From Oscillospiraceae bacterium (GTDB taxonomy: Bacteria; Bacillota; Clostridia; Oscillospirales; Oscillospiraceae): 64,000 bases of DNA. Made by a program: the position numbers and the translations under genes. Under the pieces are notes generated by a model, which was not told the DNA's origin, searched no databases, and was given only the letters and a program-made list of their open reading frames with translations. Within the stretch, counting starts at the first letter, position 1. Every line of letters begins with the position of its first letter. Positions 33,310 to 43,548 of this stretch are shown here, one piece after another. The DNA is taken from positions 1 through 64,000 of the forward strand of contig SVLT01000004.1 in NCBI GenBank assembly GCA_015067845.1, read 5' to 3'.

Positions 33310-34680
33310 ATGGCAAAGATGTGGGCGGGCGTCACCGACGGTATGACCGCAAAAATTGCAGACGATTTCAATTCTTCCATCCATTTTGACAGCCGGATGT
33401 ACCGTCAGGACATCACCGGCTCCATGGCCCATGCCGCTATGCTGGCGGCCAAGGGGATCATTTCCCCTGAGGACGCGGACTGTCTGGTGGCCGGATTGGA
33501 AGCGATCCTGGGCGATATTGAAAGCGGCGCGCTGCCCATCGACATGGAATGTGAAGATATTCATATGTTTGTGGAGCAGGTGCTGACCCAGCGTCTTGGG
33601 GATGTGGGCAAAAAGCTCCACACCGCCCGTTCCCGGAACGACCAGGTGGCCTTGGATATCCGGATGTATCTGCGCCAGGAAATTGACGACATCACCGATC
33701 TGGTGCGCAAGCTTTTGGCGGTCCTTGTGGACAAGGCCGAGGAGTATAAATCCGCCATCATGCCCGGCTACACCCATCTCCAGCGGGCCCAGCCCATCAC
33801 CTTCGGGCATCATCTGATGGCCTATGCCATGATGCTTTTGCGGGATGTGGACCGGCTCAGCGACTGCCGCAAGCGGATGAACTTCTCGCCCATCGGCTGC
33901 TGCGCTCTGGCCGGCACCACCTACGACACAGATCGGTATTTTGAAGCGGAAAAGCTGGGCTTTGAGGGCATTTGCCTGAATTCTCTGGACGGCGTTTCCG
34001 ACCGGGACTTCTGTGTGGAACTCATGAGTGCCATCAGCGTGCTGATGATGCACCTGTCCCGGTTCTCCGAGGAGATCATTCTGTGGTCCAGCTGGGAGTT
34101 TAAGTTCGTGGAGCTGTCCGACGCTTACACCACTGGCTCGTCCATCATGCCCCAAAAGAGAAATCCGGACATGGCGGAGCTGGTGCGGGGCAAAACGGGC
34201 CGGGTCTACGGCGACCTGATGGCTCTGCTGACCACCCTCAAAGGCCTGCCCCTTGCCTATAACAAGGATATGCAGGAGGATAAGGAAGCTGTTTTCGATG
34301 CCTGCGACACGGTGAAAATGTGTCTGGAGGTCTTCTGCGGTATGATCAAGACCATGTCCGCAAACACACAGAATATGAAACTGGCTGCCCAAAAAGGCTT
34401 CATCAACGCCACAGATCTTGCGGACTATCTGGTAAAAAAGGGACTCCCCTTCCGCAGCGCCTACAAAATCTCCGGTCAGCTGGTGGCTCTGTGCATCCAG
34501 ACCGGTACGGTTCTGGAAGACCTGCCCCTGGATACCTACAAAACCTACAGCGACCTGTTCGACAGCGACCTGTTTGAAGCCATCGACCTTTCCAATTGCG
34601 TGGAAAAGCGGATCTCCGTGGGCGGCACATCCGTGGCATCCGTGGAGAGCCAAATTGCGTATGTAAAAGCGATTTTGTAA
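33310..34680 (+). CDS. argH: Argininosuccinate lyase
   Basis: This 456-residue member of the fumarase/aspartase superfamily splits argininosuccinate into arginine and fumarate. KLHTARSRNDQVALD near residue 104 and GYTHLQRAQPITFGHH near residue 154 form the active site with the signature loop TGSSIMPQKRNPDMAELVRGK near residue 277. It starts 15 bp after argG with AAAAGGAG. Confidence 0.97.
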   Translation: MAKMWAGVTDGMTAKIADDFNSSIHFDSRMYRQDITGSMAHAAMLAAKGIISPEDADCLVAGLEAILGDIESGALPIDMECEDIHMFVEQVLTQRLGDVGKKLHTARSRNDQVALDIRMYLRQEIDDITDLVRKLLAVLVDKAEEYKSAIMPGYTHLQRAQPITFGHHLMAYAMMLLRDVDRLSDCRKRMNFSPIGCCALAGTTYDTDRYFEAEKLGFEGICLNSLDGVSDRDFCVELMSAISVLMMHLSRFSEEIILWSSWEFKFVELSDAYTTGSSIMPQKRNPDMAELVRGKTGRVYGDLMALLTTLKGLPLAYNKDMQEDKEAVFDACDTVKMCLEVFCGMIKTMSANTQNMKLAAQKGFINATDLADYLVKKGLPFRSAYKISGQLVALCIQTGTVLEDLPLDTYKTYSDLFDSDLFEAIDLSNCVEKRISVGGTSVASVESQIAYVKAIL

Positions 34681-34692
34681 GGAGGATCTGCA

Positions 34693-35682
34693 ATGATCGA
34701 CCTGAAAGGAAGAAATTTTCTGAAGCTGCTGGACTTTTCCCCTGCGGAGATACGGTACCTTCTGGATCTGGCGGCGGATTTTAAGGCCAAGAAAAAGGCA
34801 CGCATCCCCCACCGCCTCCACGAGGGTAAAAATATCGTGATCTTGTTTGCAAAGGACTCCACACGCACCCGTTGCGCCTTCGAGGTAGCCGCCCACGATC
34901 TGGGCATGGGTGTGACCTATCTGGGCCCCAGCGGCTCTCAGATGAGCAAGAAGGAGTCCATCGCCGACACCGCCCGGGTTCTGGGCCGGATGTACGACGG
35001 CATCGAGTACCGGGGCTTTGAGCAGGCTATCGTGGAAGATCTGGCGAAATATGCGGGTGTGCGTGTCTGGAACGGCCTGACCAACGAATTCCACCCCACC
35101 CAAATTCTTGCGGATTTTCTCACCATTCAGGAGCATTTCGGTGCTTTGAAGGGCAAAAAACTGGTCTACATGGGCGATGCCCGTTACAATATGGGCAATT
35201 CCCTCATGGTAGGCTGCGCCAAAATGGGCATGCATTTTGTGGCCTGCGCTCCGGAGAGCTACTTCCCCAACGCGGAGCTGATCGCCCAATGTCAGGCAAT
35301 TGCCGCTGAGACCGGCGCAACGCTGGAATTCCTCGCCGATCCCATGGACGCAACCAAAAATGCGGATGTGATCTACACCGATGTTTGGGTGTCCATGGGC
35401 GAGCCGGACGAGGTTTGGAATGGCCGGATCAAGGATCTGACTCCCTACCGGGTGACCAAGGCTCTGATGGACAACGCCGGGGCGCAATGCCGGTTCATGC
35501 ACTGCCTGCCTGCGTTCCACGACCTGAACACCGAGATCGGTAAGCAGATCCACGACAAATTCGGCATCGACTGCATGGAAGTAACCGACGAGGTGTTCGA
35601 GAGCGAGCAGTCCATCGTCTTTGACGAAGCAGAAAACCGGATGCATACCATCAAGGCGGTCATGGCCGCTACATTGGAATAA
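34693..35682 (+). CDS. argF: Ornithine carbamoyltransferase
   Basis: This 329-residue enzyme makes citrulline from ornithine and carbamoyl phosphate. Signatures are [16 protein letters not shown] (carbamoyl-phosphate loop, near residue 55), the HPTQ segment [12 protein letters not shown] and [15 protein letters not shown] near residue 273 with the ornithine-binding Cys-Leu-Pro. It starts 12 bp after argH with AAGGAGG. The same protein could act catabolically in an arginine deiminase pathway, but no arcA or arcC is nearby. Confidence 0.95.
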   Translation: MIDLKGRNFLKLLDFSPAEIRYLLDLAADFKAKKKARIPHRLHEGKNIVILFAKDSTRTRCAFEVAAHDLGMGVTYLGPSGSQMSKKESIADTARVLGRMYDGIEYRGFEQAIVEDLAKYAGVRVWNGLTNEFHPTQILADFLTIQEHFGALKGKKLVYMGDARYNMGNSLMVGCAKMGMHFVACAPESYFPNAELIAQCQAIAAETGATLEFLADPMDATKNADVIYTDVWVSMGEPDEVWNGRIKDLTPYRVTKALMDNAGAQCRFMHCLPAFHDLNTEIGKQIHDKFGIDCMEVTDEVFESEQSIVFDEAENRMHTIKAVMAATLE

Positions 35683-35722
35683 AAACCAAGCGGAGGCACC
35701 TGCCTTTTTCGAACGCACCATA

Positions 35723-35894
35723 AACCCTCTCCCGGGGAGAGGGTGGCTGCCCGTCAGGGCAGTCGGGAGAGGAATGGCGGCAGAACCGAAACGGGAATAT
35801 GTCTATACATTCCCTAAACCGACAGATTGCCGCCCGCATTCCTCTTCCGCCCCAGTGTGCGCACTGGGGCACCTTTCCCCCGGGGGAAGGTATA
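35723..35894. repeat. Intergenic palindromic repeat, family D, copy 3
   Basis: ACCCTCTCCCGGGGAGAGGG at the left, then a GCCCGTCAGGGC hairpin, GTCGGGAGAGGAATGGCGGC, and on the right GATTGCCGCCCGCATTCCTC, CCAGTGTGCGCACTGG and a CCCCCGGGGG end. It corresponds along its length to the copy at 19576, with small hairpins swapped. It lies between argF and the zinc-ribbon gene. Confidence 0.8.
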
Positions 35895-35928
35895 AAACGA
35901 CCGATTTCCCGTAGGAAATCGGTCGTTT
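35895..35928. terminator. Bidirectional terminator downstream of argF and the zinc-ribbon gene
   Basis: AAACGACCGATTTCC, loop CGTA, GGAAATCGGTCGTTT: a perfect 15-bp stem between convergent genes. Confidence 0.8.
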
Positions 35929-35946
35929 GCTTATGTAGGGAATTTC

Positions 35947-36810
35947 TTAGAACATGCCGCTGCCCAGCATATCCAGAATGCCGCCGGCCTTTTCGATCAG
36001 CTCATTCAAGGTAACACCCTGAATGGACAGTTCGCCGATGCCCCAGCCGCCGACGGTAACCATCAGGTAAACGCCAACAGCCAGAACAGCAAAGATAACC
36101 AGGCCGTTCACGACCAGGGACTTGCCGGTTTCCAGAACCTGCACGCCTGCTACATCACGCAGATCAGCGCAGACATTGACAAACCACAGGACCAGGATCA
36201 GAGCCAGAACCAGGAAGTGCAATTCAGCAACCAGCAGGCCCAGCAGGATGCCCACGATCAGCAGAGCAGAGGGAACCACGGAACGGACGGTCTCAACAAG
36301 GATCAGCTTCTTGAAGTCGACAGCCTGCTTGTTGATCTTGGCAGCGATGAACACCACCAGAGCGCCCAGCAGAGTGCCCAGAATCACGATAGCCAGACCT
36401 GCCACCAGCATGGGAATGACGGGATATTCCAGATCCAGATATTCCATCACTTCGTCCAGATCAACGCCGCTATCGCCGATCATGCCGTCCAGGAGCAGAC
36501 CGATGATACGCCACAGATAGAAGAACACAGCCAGCAGGTTGACGCTGGCAAAGATGCCTGCGATGGTGTTGCCCTTGGGATCCTCAGCAACCGCAACAGC
36601 GGTGGCCTTGGGAGCCTTCCAGAGGTTCTTCAAAGTCTCTACCAGCTTGTTGCCGAGACCAGGAGCTGCGGGTGCAGCTGCGGGAGCGGCGGTTGCTACG
36701 GGTGCAGCGGGTGCTGCGGGTGCTGCCTCGGGAGCAGCTTGGTTTGCCTGACAGGCGCAGACCTGACCCTCTTCCAGGGGAGATCCGCAGAATCTACAGA
36801 AATTAGCCAT
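35947..36810 (-). CDS. Zinc-ribbon membrane protein (YIP1-like)
   Basis: This 287-residue protein has an N-terminal zinc ribbon (FCRFCGSPLEEGQVCAC, residues 4-20) and an Ala/Pro-rich linker (~25-50). About five transmembrane helices follow (residues ~85-260), in the manner of the YIP1 or DUF-type integral proteins with a cytoplasmic zinc ribbon. Function unknown; the domain order suggests a cell-envelope sensor or scaffold. The gene follows the larger zinc-ribbon protein by 23 bp and is probably co-transcribed with it. Confidence 0.75.
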   Translation of the reverse strand: MANFCRFCGSPLEEGQVCACQANQAAPEAAPAAPAAPVATAAPAAAPAAPGLGNKLVETLKNLWKAPKATAVAVAEDPKGNTIAGIFASVNLLAVFFYLWRIIGLLLDGMIGDSGVDLDEVMEYLDLEYPVIPMLVAGLAIVILGTLLGALVVFIAAKINKQAVDFKKLILVETVRSVVPSALLIVGILLGLLVAELHFLVLALILVLWFVNVCADLRDVAGVQVLETGKSLVVNGLVIFAVLAVGVYLMVTVGGWGIGELSIQGVTLNELIEKAGGILDMLGSGMF

Positions 36811-36833
36811 TATTGTTTCCTCCTTAATTTATG

Positions 36834-38543
36834 TTATTCACTGACATCAATGTTCAGATTATAACTGTCGATCAGTTCTGTGTACAGCGTATCGTAAGAC
36901 GCATAGCCGCTGTATCTTGTGCTGTAATCACCTGCATACAGGCCGCCGTCCACATAAACCGCCACATCCTCATGGCGTACAGCAAAGTAGTAGGTAGTGG
37001 GGGTTGTGATCTCGTTATCGCTGATGGTAACGGAGTAGATCATCCACAGCACATTCTTGTTGTAGGAGCTGGAGCTCTTGGGCGTTGTCAGCACCATCTT
37101 GTACAGCTTCATATCGTCGCCGACGCTCTGCTTGCTGTAACTGCCGTACCAATGGTTGTGGACAGCAGCGCCCCAGTTTTCATTCAGATAATCGCTGACG
37201 AACTGCATATCCTCCGCCACGACATCCTCATAGGACAGGATCTCAGACAGAGCGGTGGCATAAGTGCCCAGGTTGGAAATGGTGAAGTTCTGCTCAGCGT
37301 TGATAAACTTCACACCCGCCTGACCGAAGGTGTACTCACTGTAACTGACATATGCCTTTACCGTATCGCCGTTGGACAAGCTGTAAGAATCATTCAGATA
37401 TACGCTGGTATAGCCGACATATTCGCCGTTCTTGGTCCATTCGCCGTTTTGCAGATTGACGGTGTAGTTACCGAAGGTGGCAGTCTCCTGCTTGGGCGTG
37501 ATCTGGCCGCGGCCGCTGCCGTTCAGGCCGGTGAACTCGATGTCGTAGTAGGAGAGCAGATCCACTTCCTGGCTTTCCTTCAAATTCTCAACGGTGTATT
37601 CCTTTTCCAGATTGATCAGCTTGACACCGGCACTTTCAACGAAAGTGTCCTCAGAATAGCCCAGACTTACCTCAATCTTGTCACCGTTGGACTTATTGTA
37701 TGTATCGGTGTTGATGCTGGGATAGATGGAGCTGGTCCATTCCTCATCCTCGTAATGGTAGGAGATGTAGCTCTCGCCCTCTGTCATATCAAAGACCAGA
37801 CCGCCGATATGCTTTGTGCCGGAGAAGTTACATTTCAGCTGGACTTTGCCGTAGCCGTCGTAACCCTCGCCCACCAGGTCAAAATAGGAAAGAACATCAA
37901 GCTCAACGATCTCGTCCAGACCTTCCACTGTGTACTCAAAGGTCAGATCCTGCAAGGTCAGGCCCAGATCCTCGGCATAGCTTTCCTTGCACTTGATCTC
38001 AACCTTGATCACATCGCCGTTGGACAGCTTGCCGTTGCTCTTATCCTCGGGATAGGTGATTTCCCATTCGATGCTGTCTACCAGTCTCTGGGCATCCTTG
38101 AAGTTGTCCCGATAGTCCTTGGACACATCGCTCTTTTCCATGTAGCGGAAATCGTCGTCTTCTTCCAGATCCTCATCGTAGCCCTTGACATCCTTGTCGC
38201 CAACGGCGCGCATACCAAAAGAGGTGTAGCCGAAGTCGAAGTCCACATAGCCGTAACCGTCGTAGCCTTCTGTGGTGATGTTCATGTAATCCTTCACGGA
38301 TACCTGCTTGCCCAGAATACCGAACACGATGAGCAGAGCAATCGCCACCACGACCACACCGCCGGCGATGGGGAAGATCAGCTTGTTCTTCTGATGGATG
38401 GCTTTTGCCTTTGCCAGCAGTGTAGCAAAGAACGAGGGTTTTGCCGGTGCCGCAGGAGCAGCCTCTTGGGTCACCTTTGCGCCACAGCCGTCGCAGAAGG
38501 CAGAGCCGTCAGGAAGCTGTTTGCCGCATTTTTCACAAAACAT
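36834..38543 (-). CDS. Zinc-ribbon, single-pass membrane protein with repeated extracytoplasmic modules (TcaA-like topology)
   Basis: These 569 residues start with a zinc ribbon (CEKCGKQLPDGSAFCDGCG). A transmembrane helix near residues 62-85 (FPIAGGVVVVAIALLIVFGIL) follows, and the rest would be outside the cell. The outer part repeats a module at least three times. Openings are VKDYMNITTEGYDGYGYV, VLSYFDLVGEGYDGYGKV and LLSYYDIEFTGLNGSGRG. Each is followed by an SNGDxIxVxxxYSE strand and an EKEYTVENL-type ending. A distinct C-terminal domain has the AVRHEDVAVYVDGG segment. The layout recalls TcaA/YvbJ envelope proteins; no catalytic motif is visible. Confidence 0.75.
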   Translation of the reverse strand: MFCEKCGKQLPDGSAFCDGCGAKVTQEAAPAAPAKPSFFATLLAKAKAIHQKNKLIFPIAGGVVVVAIALLIVFGILGKQVSVKDYMNITTEGYDGYGYVDFDFGYTSFGMRAVGDKDVKGYDEDLEEDDDFRYMEKSDVSKDYRDNFKDAQRLVDSIEWEITYPEDKSNGKLSNGDVIKVEIKCKESYAEDLGLTLQDLTFEYTVEGLDEIVELDVLSYFDLVGEGYDGYGKVQLKCNFSGTKHIGGLVFDMTEGESYISYHYEDEEWTSSIYPSINTDTYNKSNGDKIEVSLGYSEDTFVESAGVKLINLEKEYTVENLKESQEVDLLSYYDIEFTGLNGSGRGQITPKQETATFGNYTVNLQNGEWTKNGEYVGYTSVYLNDSYSLSNGDTVKAYVSYSEYTFGQAGVKFINAEQNFTISNLGTYATALSEILSYEDVVAEDMQFVSDYLNENWGAAVHNHWYGSYSKQSVGDDMKLYKMVLTTPKSSSSYNKNVLWMIYSVTISDNEITTPTTYYFAVRHEDVAVYVDGGLYAGDYSTRYSGYASYDTLYTELIDSYNLNIDVSE

Positions 38544-38683
38544 GGTTCGTACCTCCAAAAAGTTTTTACACCGTGGATATTTGTGTACGGCTCATTATAC
38601 CATAAGCCTCGACAAAAATCAACAGACTGTGAACAAATAATTAAGCAATTTCCACATTTGTACAGCATTTTCTTCTTTTGTGC

Positions 38684-38712
38684 TTTACTTTGCGTCCGGA
38701 AGGGTATACAAT
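38684..38712 (+). promoter_or_regulatory. Promoter of proBAC
   Basis: TTTACT (38684-38689), 17 bp, TACAAT (38707-38712), then AAGGAGAG before the ATG at 38741. Confidence 0.55.
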
Positions 38713-38740
38713 ATGAGATATTATTCCAAGGAGAGAAAAT

Positions 38741-39514
38741 ATGCGTATCGTTGTAAAAATCGGCACTTCCACTTTGGCCCATCCCTCGGGGCATCTGAAC
38801 ATCCGTCGTGTGGAAGAGCTTTGCAAAATTATGAGTGACATTAAAAACGCCGGGCATGAGGTAATTTTGGTATCCTCCGGCGCAATCGGCATGGGCGTGG
38901 GCAAGCTGGGTTTGCGCCAGCGGCCTACGGACATTCCCTCCAAGCAGGCGGCTGCCGCTGTGGGCCAATGTGAGCTCATGTATACATATGATAAGCTGTT
39001 CAGCGAATATCACCACACAGTGGCGCAGCTGCTGATCACCCGGGATGACACCGCCAACGAAAAGCGGCACACCAATTTTATCAACACCCTGAACCGCCTG
39101 CTGGAATTGGACACCATTCCCATTATCAACGAAAACGACACCATCGCCACCGACGAGATCGTCATCGGTGACAACGACACCCTGGCCGCCATCGTGGCCC
39201 AGAGCGTCAAGGCGGATCTGTTGGTTCTGCTGTCGGATATCGACGGGCTGTACACCGCCGATCCCCACAAGGACGAAACCGCGGTGCTGATCAACCGGGT
39301 CAACAAGGTTGACGAAAAAATCATGGCTCTGGCCGGGGTCAGCTCCACCACCCAGGGCACCGGCGGCATGGTCACCAAGCTCCATGCGGCGGAAATTTGC
39401 CTGGGCTGCAGCTGTGATATGGTCATCGCCAACGGCGCGCGCCCGGAAAATCTCTACGACATTTTGGACGGCAAGGCTGTGGGTACCCGATTTACGGAGA
39501 AATGCTTATGTTAA
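38741..39514 (+). CDS. proB: Glutamate 5-kinase
   Basis: This first enzyme of proline synthesis phosphorylates glutamate. At 257 residues it is an amino-acid-kinase domain only; the C-terminal PUA domain of the E. coli enzyme is absent, as in many Gram-positives. Signatures: [14 protein letters not shown] at the start, [14 protein letters not shown] near residue 47, [11 protein letters not shown] near 129, [10 protein letters not shown] near 146 and [18 protein letters not shown] near 204. Confidence 0.95.
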   Translation: MRIVVKIGTSTLAHPSGHLNIRRVEELCKIMSDIKNAGHEVILVSSGAIGMGVGKLGLRQRPTDIPSKQAAAAVGQCELMYTYDKLFSEYHHTVAQLLITRDDTANEKRHTNFINTLNRLLELDTIPIINENDTIATDEIVIGDNDTLAAIVAQSVKADLLVLLSDIDGLYTADPHKDETAVLINRVNKVDEKIMALAGVSSTTQGTGGMVTKLHAAEICLGCSCDMVIANGARPENLYDILDGKAVGTRFTEKCLC

Positions 39515-40731
39515 ACATGCTTGAAAATGCAAAGGCAGTCAAGGCGGACATCGCCCGGCTGACTACGGCACAGAAAAACGCGGCTCTGCACGCCATGGCG
39601 GATGCACTGGTTGCTGCAACCGATGCAATTTTAGCCGCCAATGCTTTGGATCTGGAAGCGGCCAAGGCTACCATTTCCACGGTCATGCTGGACCGCCTGC
39701 GCCTTTCCGCCGAGAGAATTAACGGCATGGCCCAGGGTATTCGGGATGTGGCAAACCTGCCCAACCCGGTAGGGCTTCTGTTGGATGAACACACCCGGGC
39801 GGACGGACTGAAAATTCAAAAGGTCTCTGTTCCCATGGGCGTCATCGCCATCATCTATGAAAGTCGGCCCAATGTCACCAGCGACGCCGCCGCTTTGGCC
39901 TTAAAAAGCGGCAATGTGTGCGTGCTCCGCGGCGGAAAGGAGGCTTTCCGCAGCGCAAACGCCATCGTCACCGCCCTGCGCGCCGGTTTGCGTTCTGTTG
40001 GCATCCCTGAGAATGCGGTGAATCTGGTGCAGGACACCTCCCGTGACAGCGCCACTGCCCTCATGACCGCAAACGGCTATGTGGATCTGCTGATTCCCCG
40101 TGGCGGTGCGGGACTGATCAACGCCTGTGTGCGCACAGCTACTGTCCCCTGTATCGCCACCGGCACCGGCATCTGCCATGTATATGTGGAGAAAACTGCC
40201 GACCTGGATGTGGCGCTGAAGATCGTGAAAAACGCAAAAACCAGCCGTCCCAGCGTGTGCAACGCGGAGGAGGTCTTACTGGTTGACCGGGCGATCGCTC
40301 CTGAATTTTTGCCCATGCTGCAAAAGGAAATTCCCCAGGTGGAGCTGCGACTGGACAAGGAAGCTGCCGGGATCATCCCAGGCACCCCGGCAAGCGACAC
40401 AGATTTCGATACAGAATTTCTGGACTACATTTTGGCTGTCAAGTGCGTGGAGGATGTGCAGGAGGCCGTTCGCCACATTGCTGCCCACTCCACCGGTCAC
40501 AGTGAAGCCATTGTTACCCGGGATGGGGAAGCGGAGGCTATCTTCACCGCCTGTGTGGACAGCGCGGCGGTGTATGTGAACGCTTCCACCCGTTTCACCG
40601 ACGGCGGTGAGTTCGGCCTGGGCTGTGAAATGGGCATCTCCACCCAGAAGCTCCACGCCCGTGGCCCCATGGGCCTGCGGGAGCTGACCACATATAAGTA
40701 TGTCATCCATGGCACCGGACACATCCGGTAA
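39508..40731 (+). CDS. proA: Glutamate-5-semialdehyde dehydrogenase
   Basis: This 407-residue enzyme reduces gamma-glutamyl phosphate with [26 protein letters not shown] near residue 115 and the catalytic cysteine in [15 protein letters not shown] near residue 250 identify it, as does [22 protein letters not shown] near the end. ATG at 39508 lies eight bases after GGAG and overlaps the proB stop by seven bases; another in-frame ATG at 39502 is too close to the site. Confidence 0.96.
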   Translation: MLNMLENAKAVKADIARLTTAQKNAALHAMADALVAATDAILAANALDLEAAKATISTVMLDRLRLSAERINGMAQGIRDVANLPNPVGLLLDEHTRADGLKIQKVSVPMGVIAIIYESRPNVTSDAAALALKSGNVCVLRGGKEAFRSANAIVTALRAGLRSVGIPENAVNLVQDTSRDSATALMTANGYVDLLIPRGGAGLINACVRTATVPCIATGTGICHVYVEKTADLDVALKIVKNAKTSRPSVCNAEEVLLVDRAIAPEFLPMLQKEIPQVELRLDKEAAGIIPGTPASDTDFDTEFLDYILAVKCVEDVQEAVRHIAAHSTGHSEAIVTRDGEAEAIFTACVDSAAVYVNASTRFTDGGEFGLGCEMGISTQKLHARGPMGLRELTTYKYVIHGTGHIR

Positions 40732-40741
40732 GGAGGTAAAT

Positions 40742-41527
40742 ATGAAATACGGTTTTATCGGCTGCGGCAACATGGGCTCCAGCCTGGCCCGCGCCCTTTG
40801 CAATTCCACCAAGGACATCGCCATTGCGGACTTTTCCGATGCATCCAAGGTGTTCGCCGCAGAAATGGGCATTGCCCACAGGGACAATGAGACCCTGGTC
40901 AAGGAGTGTGACCGGATCTTCCTGGCGGTCAAGCCCCACATTCTGGCACCCTGCCTTGCGCCTTTGAAGGAGCTGCTGGCGGAGAAAAAACCTCTGCTGA
41001 TCTCCATGGCCGCCGGTGTGGAAATTCAGAAGATCGAAGCTATGGTTGGCGTGAAGTTGCCCATCATCCGCATCATGCCCAACACCCCCACCGCTGTGGG
41101 CAAGGGCGTGATCCTGTACTGCCGCAATGAGCTGGTGGACGATGCCACCCTTTCCGATTGGCTGGCTGACATGGCCCCCTGCGGCATCGTGGATGCCCTT
41201 GAGGAAAAGCTCATCGACGCCGCCAGCGCCCTGTCAGGCAGCGGCCCTGCTTATATGTATATGATGATCGAGGCTCTGGCCGACGGCGCTGTGGCCTGCG
41301 GCCTGCCCCGGGACAAAGCGATGACTTATGCCGCCGCCACCATGGAAGGCGCGGCCCGGATGTTCCTCTCCTCCGATCGCCACCCCGGCGCGCTGAAAGA
41401 CGCGGTCTGCTCCCCCGGCGGAAGCACCATCGAAGGTGTCCGGGTTCTGGAACAGGGCGGCTTCCGCTCTGCGGCTACGGAATGCGTGGTCGCCGCATAT
41501 AAGAAAAACAAAGAACTGGGTAAATAA
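40742..41527 (+). CDS. proC: Pyrroline-5-carboxylate reductase
   Basis: This 261-residue last enzyme of proline synthesis opens with YGFIGCGNMGSSLARAL. IIRIMPNTPTAVGKG lies near residue 115, and the signature LSGSGPAYMYMMIEALADGAV near residue 162. VCSPGGSTIEGVRVLEQGGFRSA is near the C-terminus. It begins ten bases after proA with AGGAGG. Confidence 0.96.
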   Translation: MKYGFIGCGNMGSSLARALCNSTKDIAIADFSDASKVFAAEMGIAHRDNETLVKECDRIFLAVKPHILAPCLAPLKELLAEKKPLLISMAAGVEIQKIEAMVGVKLPIIRIMPNTPTAVGKGVILYCRNELVDDATLSDWLADMAPCGIVDALEEKLIDAASALSGSGPAYMYMMIEALADGAVACGLPRDKAMTYAAATMEGAARMFLSSDRHPGALKDAVCSPGGSTIEGVRVLEQGGFRSAATECVVAAYKKNKELGK

Positions 41528-41529
41528 GC

Positions 41530-41561
41530 AAACCCGCGGACACATTCGTGTCCGCGGGTTT
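41530..41561. terminator. Terminator after proC
   Basis: AAACCCGCGGACAC, loop ATTC, GTGTCCGCGGGTTT: a perfect 14-bp stem between the convergent proC and surface-protein genes. A small family D remnant (ATGCCCTCCGGGGAAGG) follows at 41562-41578. Confidence 0.85.
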
Positions 41562-41580
41562 ATGCCCTCCGGGGAAGGTT

Positions 41581-43548
41581 TTACTCCCAATCTTCCTCTT
41601 GGGCCCGTTTGATCAGAATGAAATGCACTGTAACAGCGGCAATTGCCAAAACAGCCACCACCAGTACGGTGGGCAGTATCCAGTCAGTTTTGGGTTCTTC
41701 CTTGCCCCACACAGCAACTGCGGTGTGATCCCCATCAATCTCTACCAGGGTGTCGGCAGTAATCACCTGTCCGCCCAAGCGCCAGCCCTGGAACACATAG
41801 CCCTCCCGGGTAGGTGTGGGAAGCTTTCCGTAGGTCTCGCCGTAAAATACTTCGATCTGTGTCTCAGACAGCTCGCCGCCTTTGGGATCCAGCGTCAGCA
41901 CATATCCCGCCATTTCCCATTGGGGATACAGAATCAGGTCGGAGGTAATAGGAGTGCTTCCTGTGATCTCTCTGCCCTCCGATGTGGCCCAACCTACCAG
42001 ACGATAGCCCTCCTGGGTGTACTCCGGGAACTCCGTGATGAAACCGCCGTGGGGGATATACAGGATCTGCGTTTCAAAAGAAACAGTATAAACCGCCATT
42101 TCCCAACGGGGATACAGGGTAATATCTTCCGCAGGAACGGTTTCCTCCGTTACAAGCTCACCCTCCTCGGGATCCGTGTACCAGCCCAGGAAAGTGCCGC
42201 CCTCCCGCTGAGGAACTGGAAGCTCACCCAAAGCCTGTCCGGCAAACAGCGAAACTTGCTCTTCGGGATCCGTAGCATAAGTAACGGTGATCATATCCTC
42301 GGTGCCGTTGGCAATATAAAATGTACAGGAAATGACCTGGAATGCTTCCTGGCTTGTGGTGTCCGTTGCGGTTATGAGCAATGTATGCTTACCGGGAGCA
42401 AGCTTGCCAAAGCTGACATAAGTATTGATCTCGGTGTTGCGCAGCCACAGCTCCCGGGTCTTTCCGTCTCCGGACCAAGAGCCGCACCATTTTCCGTCCA
42501 GATAGCCGATCACCTTTTTCAGGGGATAGCGGGATGTGATCTTTCCGTCCAGCCGATGAGGATTGGGCTTTAACACCTGTCCCTCGGTCAGTGTGGTCAG
42601 CTCGCCGGTGATCTCGGACTCGAAGTAGCTCACAAAGGTCATGGCAGATTTGGGGACATACGCCACACTGCCGCTTGCAAATTCCACCTCATACCAGGCT
42701 TCCTTGGCCGCATTGGTCACCGTGCCATTGACTGCAATTTCTTCGCCGGCGCTCAGCACTTTGATGCTTTCTGCTGTCTTATAGGGCTGTTTGTAAATCT
42801 CCGTCGCATCCTGCGCAGAGTAATAGCCCTGCTTGCTCACATTTTTGGTGGATTCCCAGTCATAGGCTTCTCCGCACTCAGTGCACAAACCTTCCTCATT
42901 GTAGGTTTTGTGGGCGCAGCTGCCGTAAAATTCCTTGATGTAGGCCACATATTTCTGGCAGCAGCTGCCGGAGGTGGTGTAGATGCCAGCAGGCAGCTCC
43001 AACAGCTCATTGATGTACGGATCCACAGAATTGGAAGTCGATTCATACATAATATCGTAATCCAGATGAGAGCCGTCCCCGGTTGCAGTGCTCACCGAAC
43101 CGGTTGCACCCACAGTGCCGATCTTCTGTCCGGCTGTGACGGTGTCGCCCACAGCGACCAAAACATCTTTCAGGTGAGCATAACGGCTGTATAATGTAAC
43201 GGTACTGCCGCCTTTCAGGACATAGGCATGCTGCAAAAGCACATAATTGCCCCAGCCGGTACTGCCGTTGTCGGTGTTGATAGCATCTACTGTTCCTTTA
43301 TAGGAAGCGACCACGGAATCGCCCATTTCGCCGTCCATATCCAGAGAATAATGTTCGCGGTTATCCAGATAGCAGCTGGTCAGATTGTAATTACCCGGCA
43401 CGGGCCACAAAAAGTCCCGCTGGCCACCCTCTAACTCCCGCTCTCCTGCCTGGGACGGCGGATCGGACACGGCGAATGCCCCAACGGGCAGCATGCAGAG
43501 CAATAACGCCACGCTCAACAAGCAAAGCAGTAATTTTTTTATTTTCAC
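41581..43548 (-). CDS. Secreted surface protein: M23-like domain, SH3-like region, InlB-type repeats, C-terminal anchor
   Basis: The 655 residues begin with a signal peptide (KIKKLLLCLLSVALLLCMLP). An M23/LytM-like domain follows (HYSLDMDG near 68, SRYAHLKDVLVAVGDTVTAGQKIGTVG, GSHLDYDI near 160). A Cys-containing GLCTECGEAY segment and an SH3-like part (VNGTVTNAAKEAWYEVEF) come next, then an Ig-like part. Three Listeria-Bacteroides (InlB) repeats (FLGWYTDPEEG, RLVGWATSEG, FQGWRLGGQ) and a final transmembrane helix close the chain. In the second metallopeptidase motif the usual HxH reads HLD, so zinc peptidase activity is doubtful. The GTG at 43548 follows GGGAGGAG. Confidence 0.85.
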   Translation of the reverse strand: MKIKKLLLCLLSVALLLCMLPVGAFAVSDPPSQAGERELEGGQRDFLWPVPGNYNLTSCYLDNREHYSLDMDGEMGDSVVASYKGTVDAINTDNGSTGWGNYVLLQHAYVLKGGSTVTLYSRYAHLKDVLVAVGDTVTAGQKIGTVGATGSVSTATGDGSHLDYDIMYESTSNSVDPYINELLELPAGIYTTSGSCCQKYVAYIKEFYGSCAHKTYNEEGLCTECGEAYDWESTKNVSKQGYYSAQDATEIYKQPYKTAESIKVLSAGEEIAVNGTVTNAAKEAWYEVEFASGSVAYVPKSAMTFVSYFESEITGELTTLTEGQVLKPNPHRLDGKITSRYPLKKVIGYLDGKWCGSWSGDGKTRELWLRNTEINTYVSFGKLAPGKHTLLITATDTTSQEAFQVISCTFYIANGTEDMITVTYATDPEEQVSLFAGQALGELPVPQREGGTFLGWYTDPEEGELVTEETVPAEDITLYPRWEMAVYTVSFETQILYIPHGGFITEFPEYTQEGYRLVGWATSEGREITGSTPITSDLILYPQWEMAGYVLTLDPKGGELSETQIEVFYGETYGKLPTPTREGYVFQGWRLGGQVITADTLVEIDGDHTAVAVWGKEEPKTDWILPTVLVVAVLAIAAVTVHFILIKRAQEEDWE

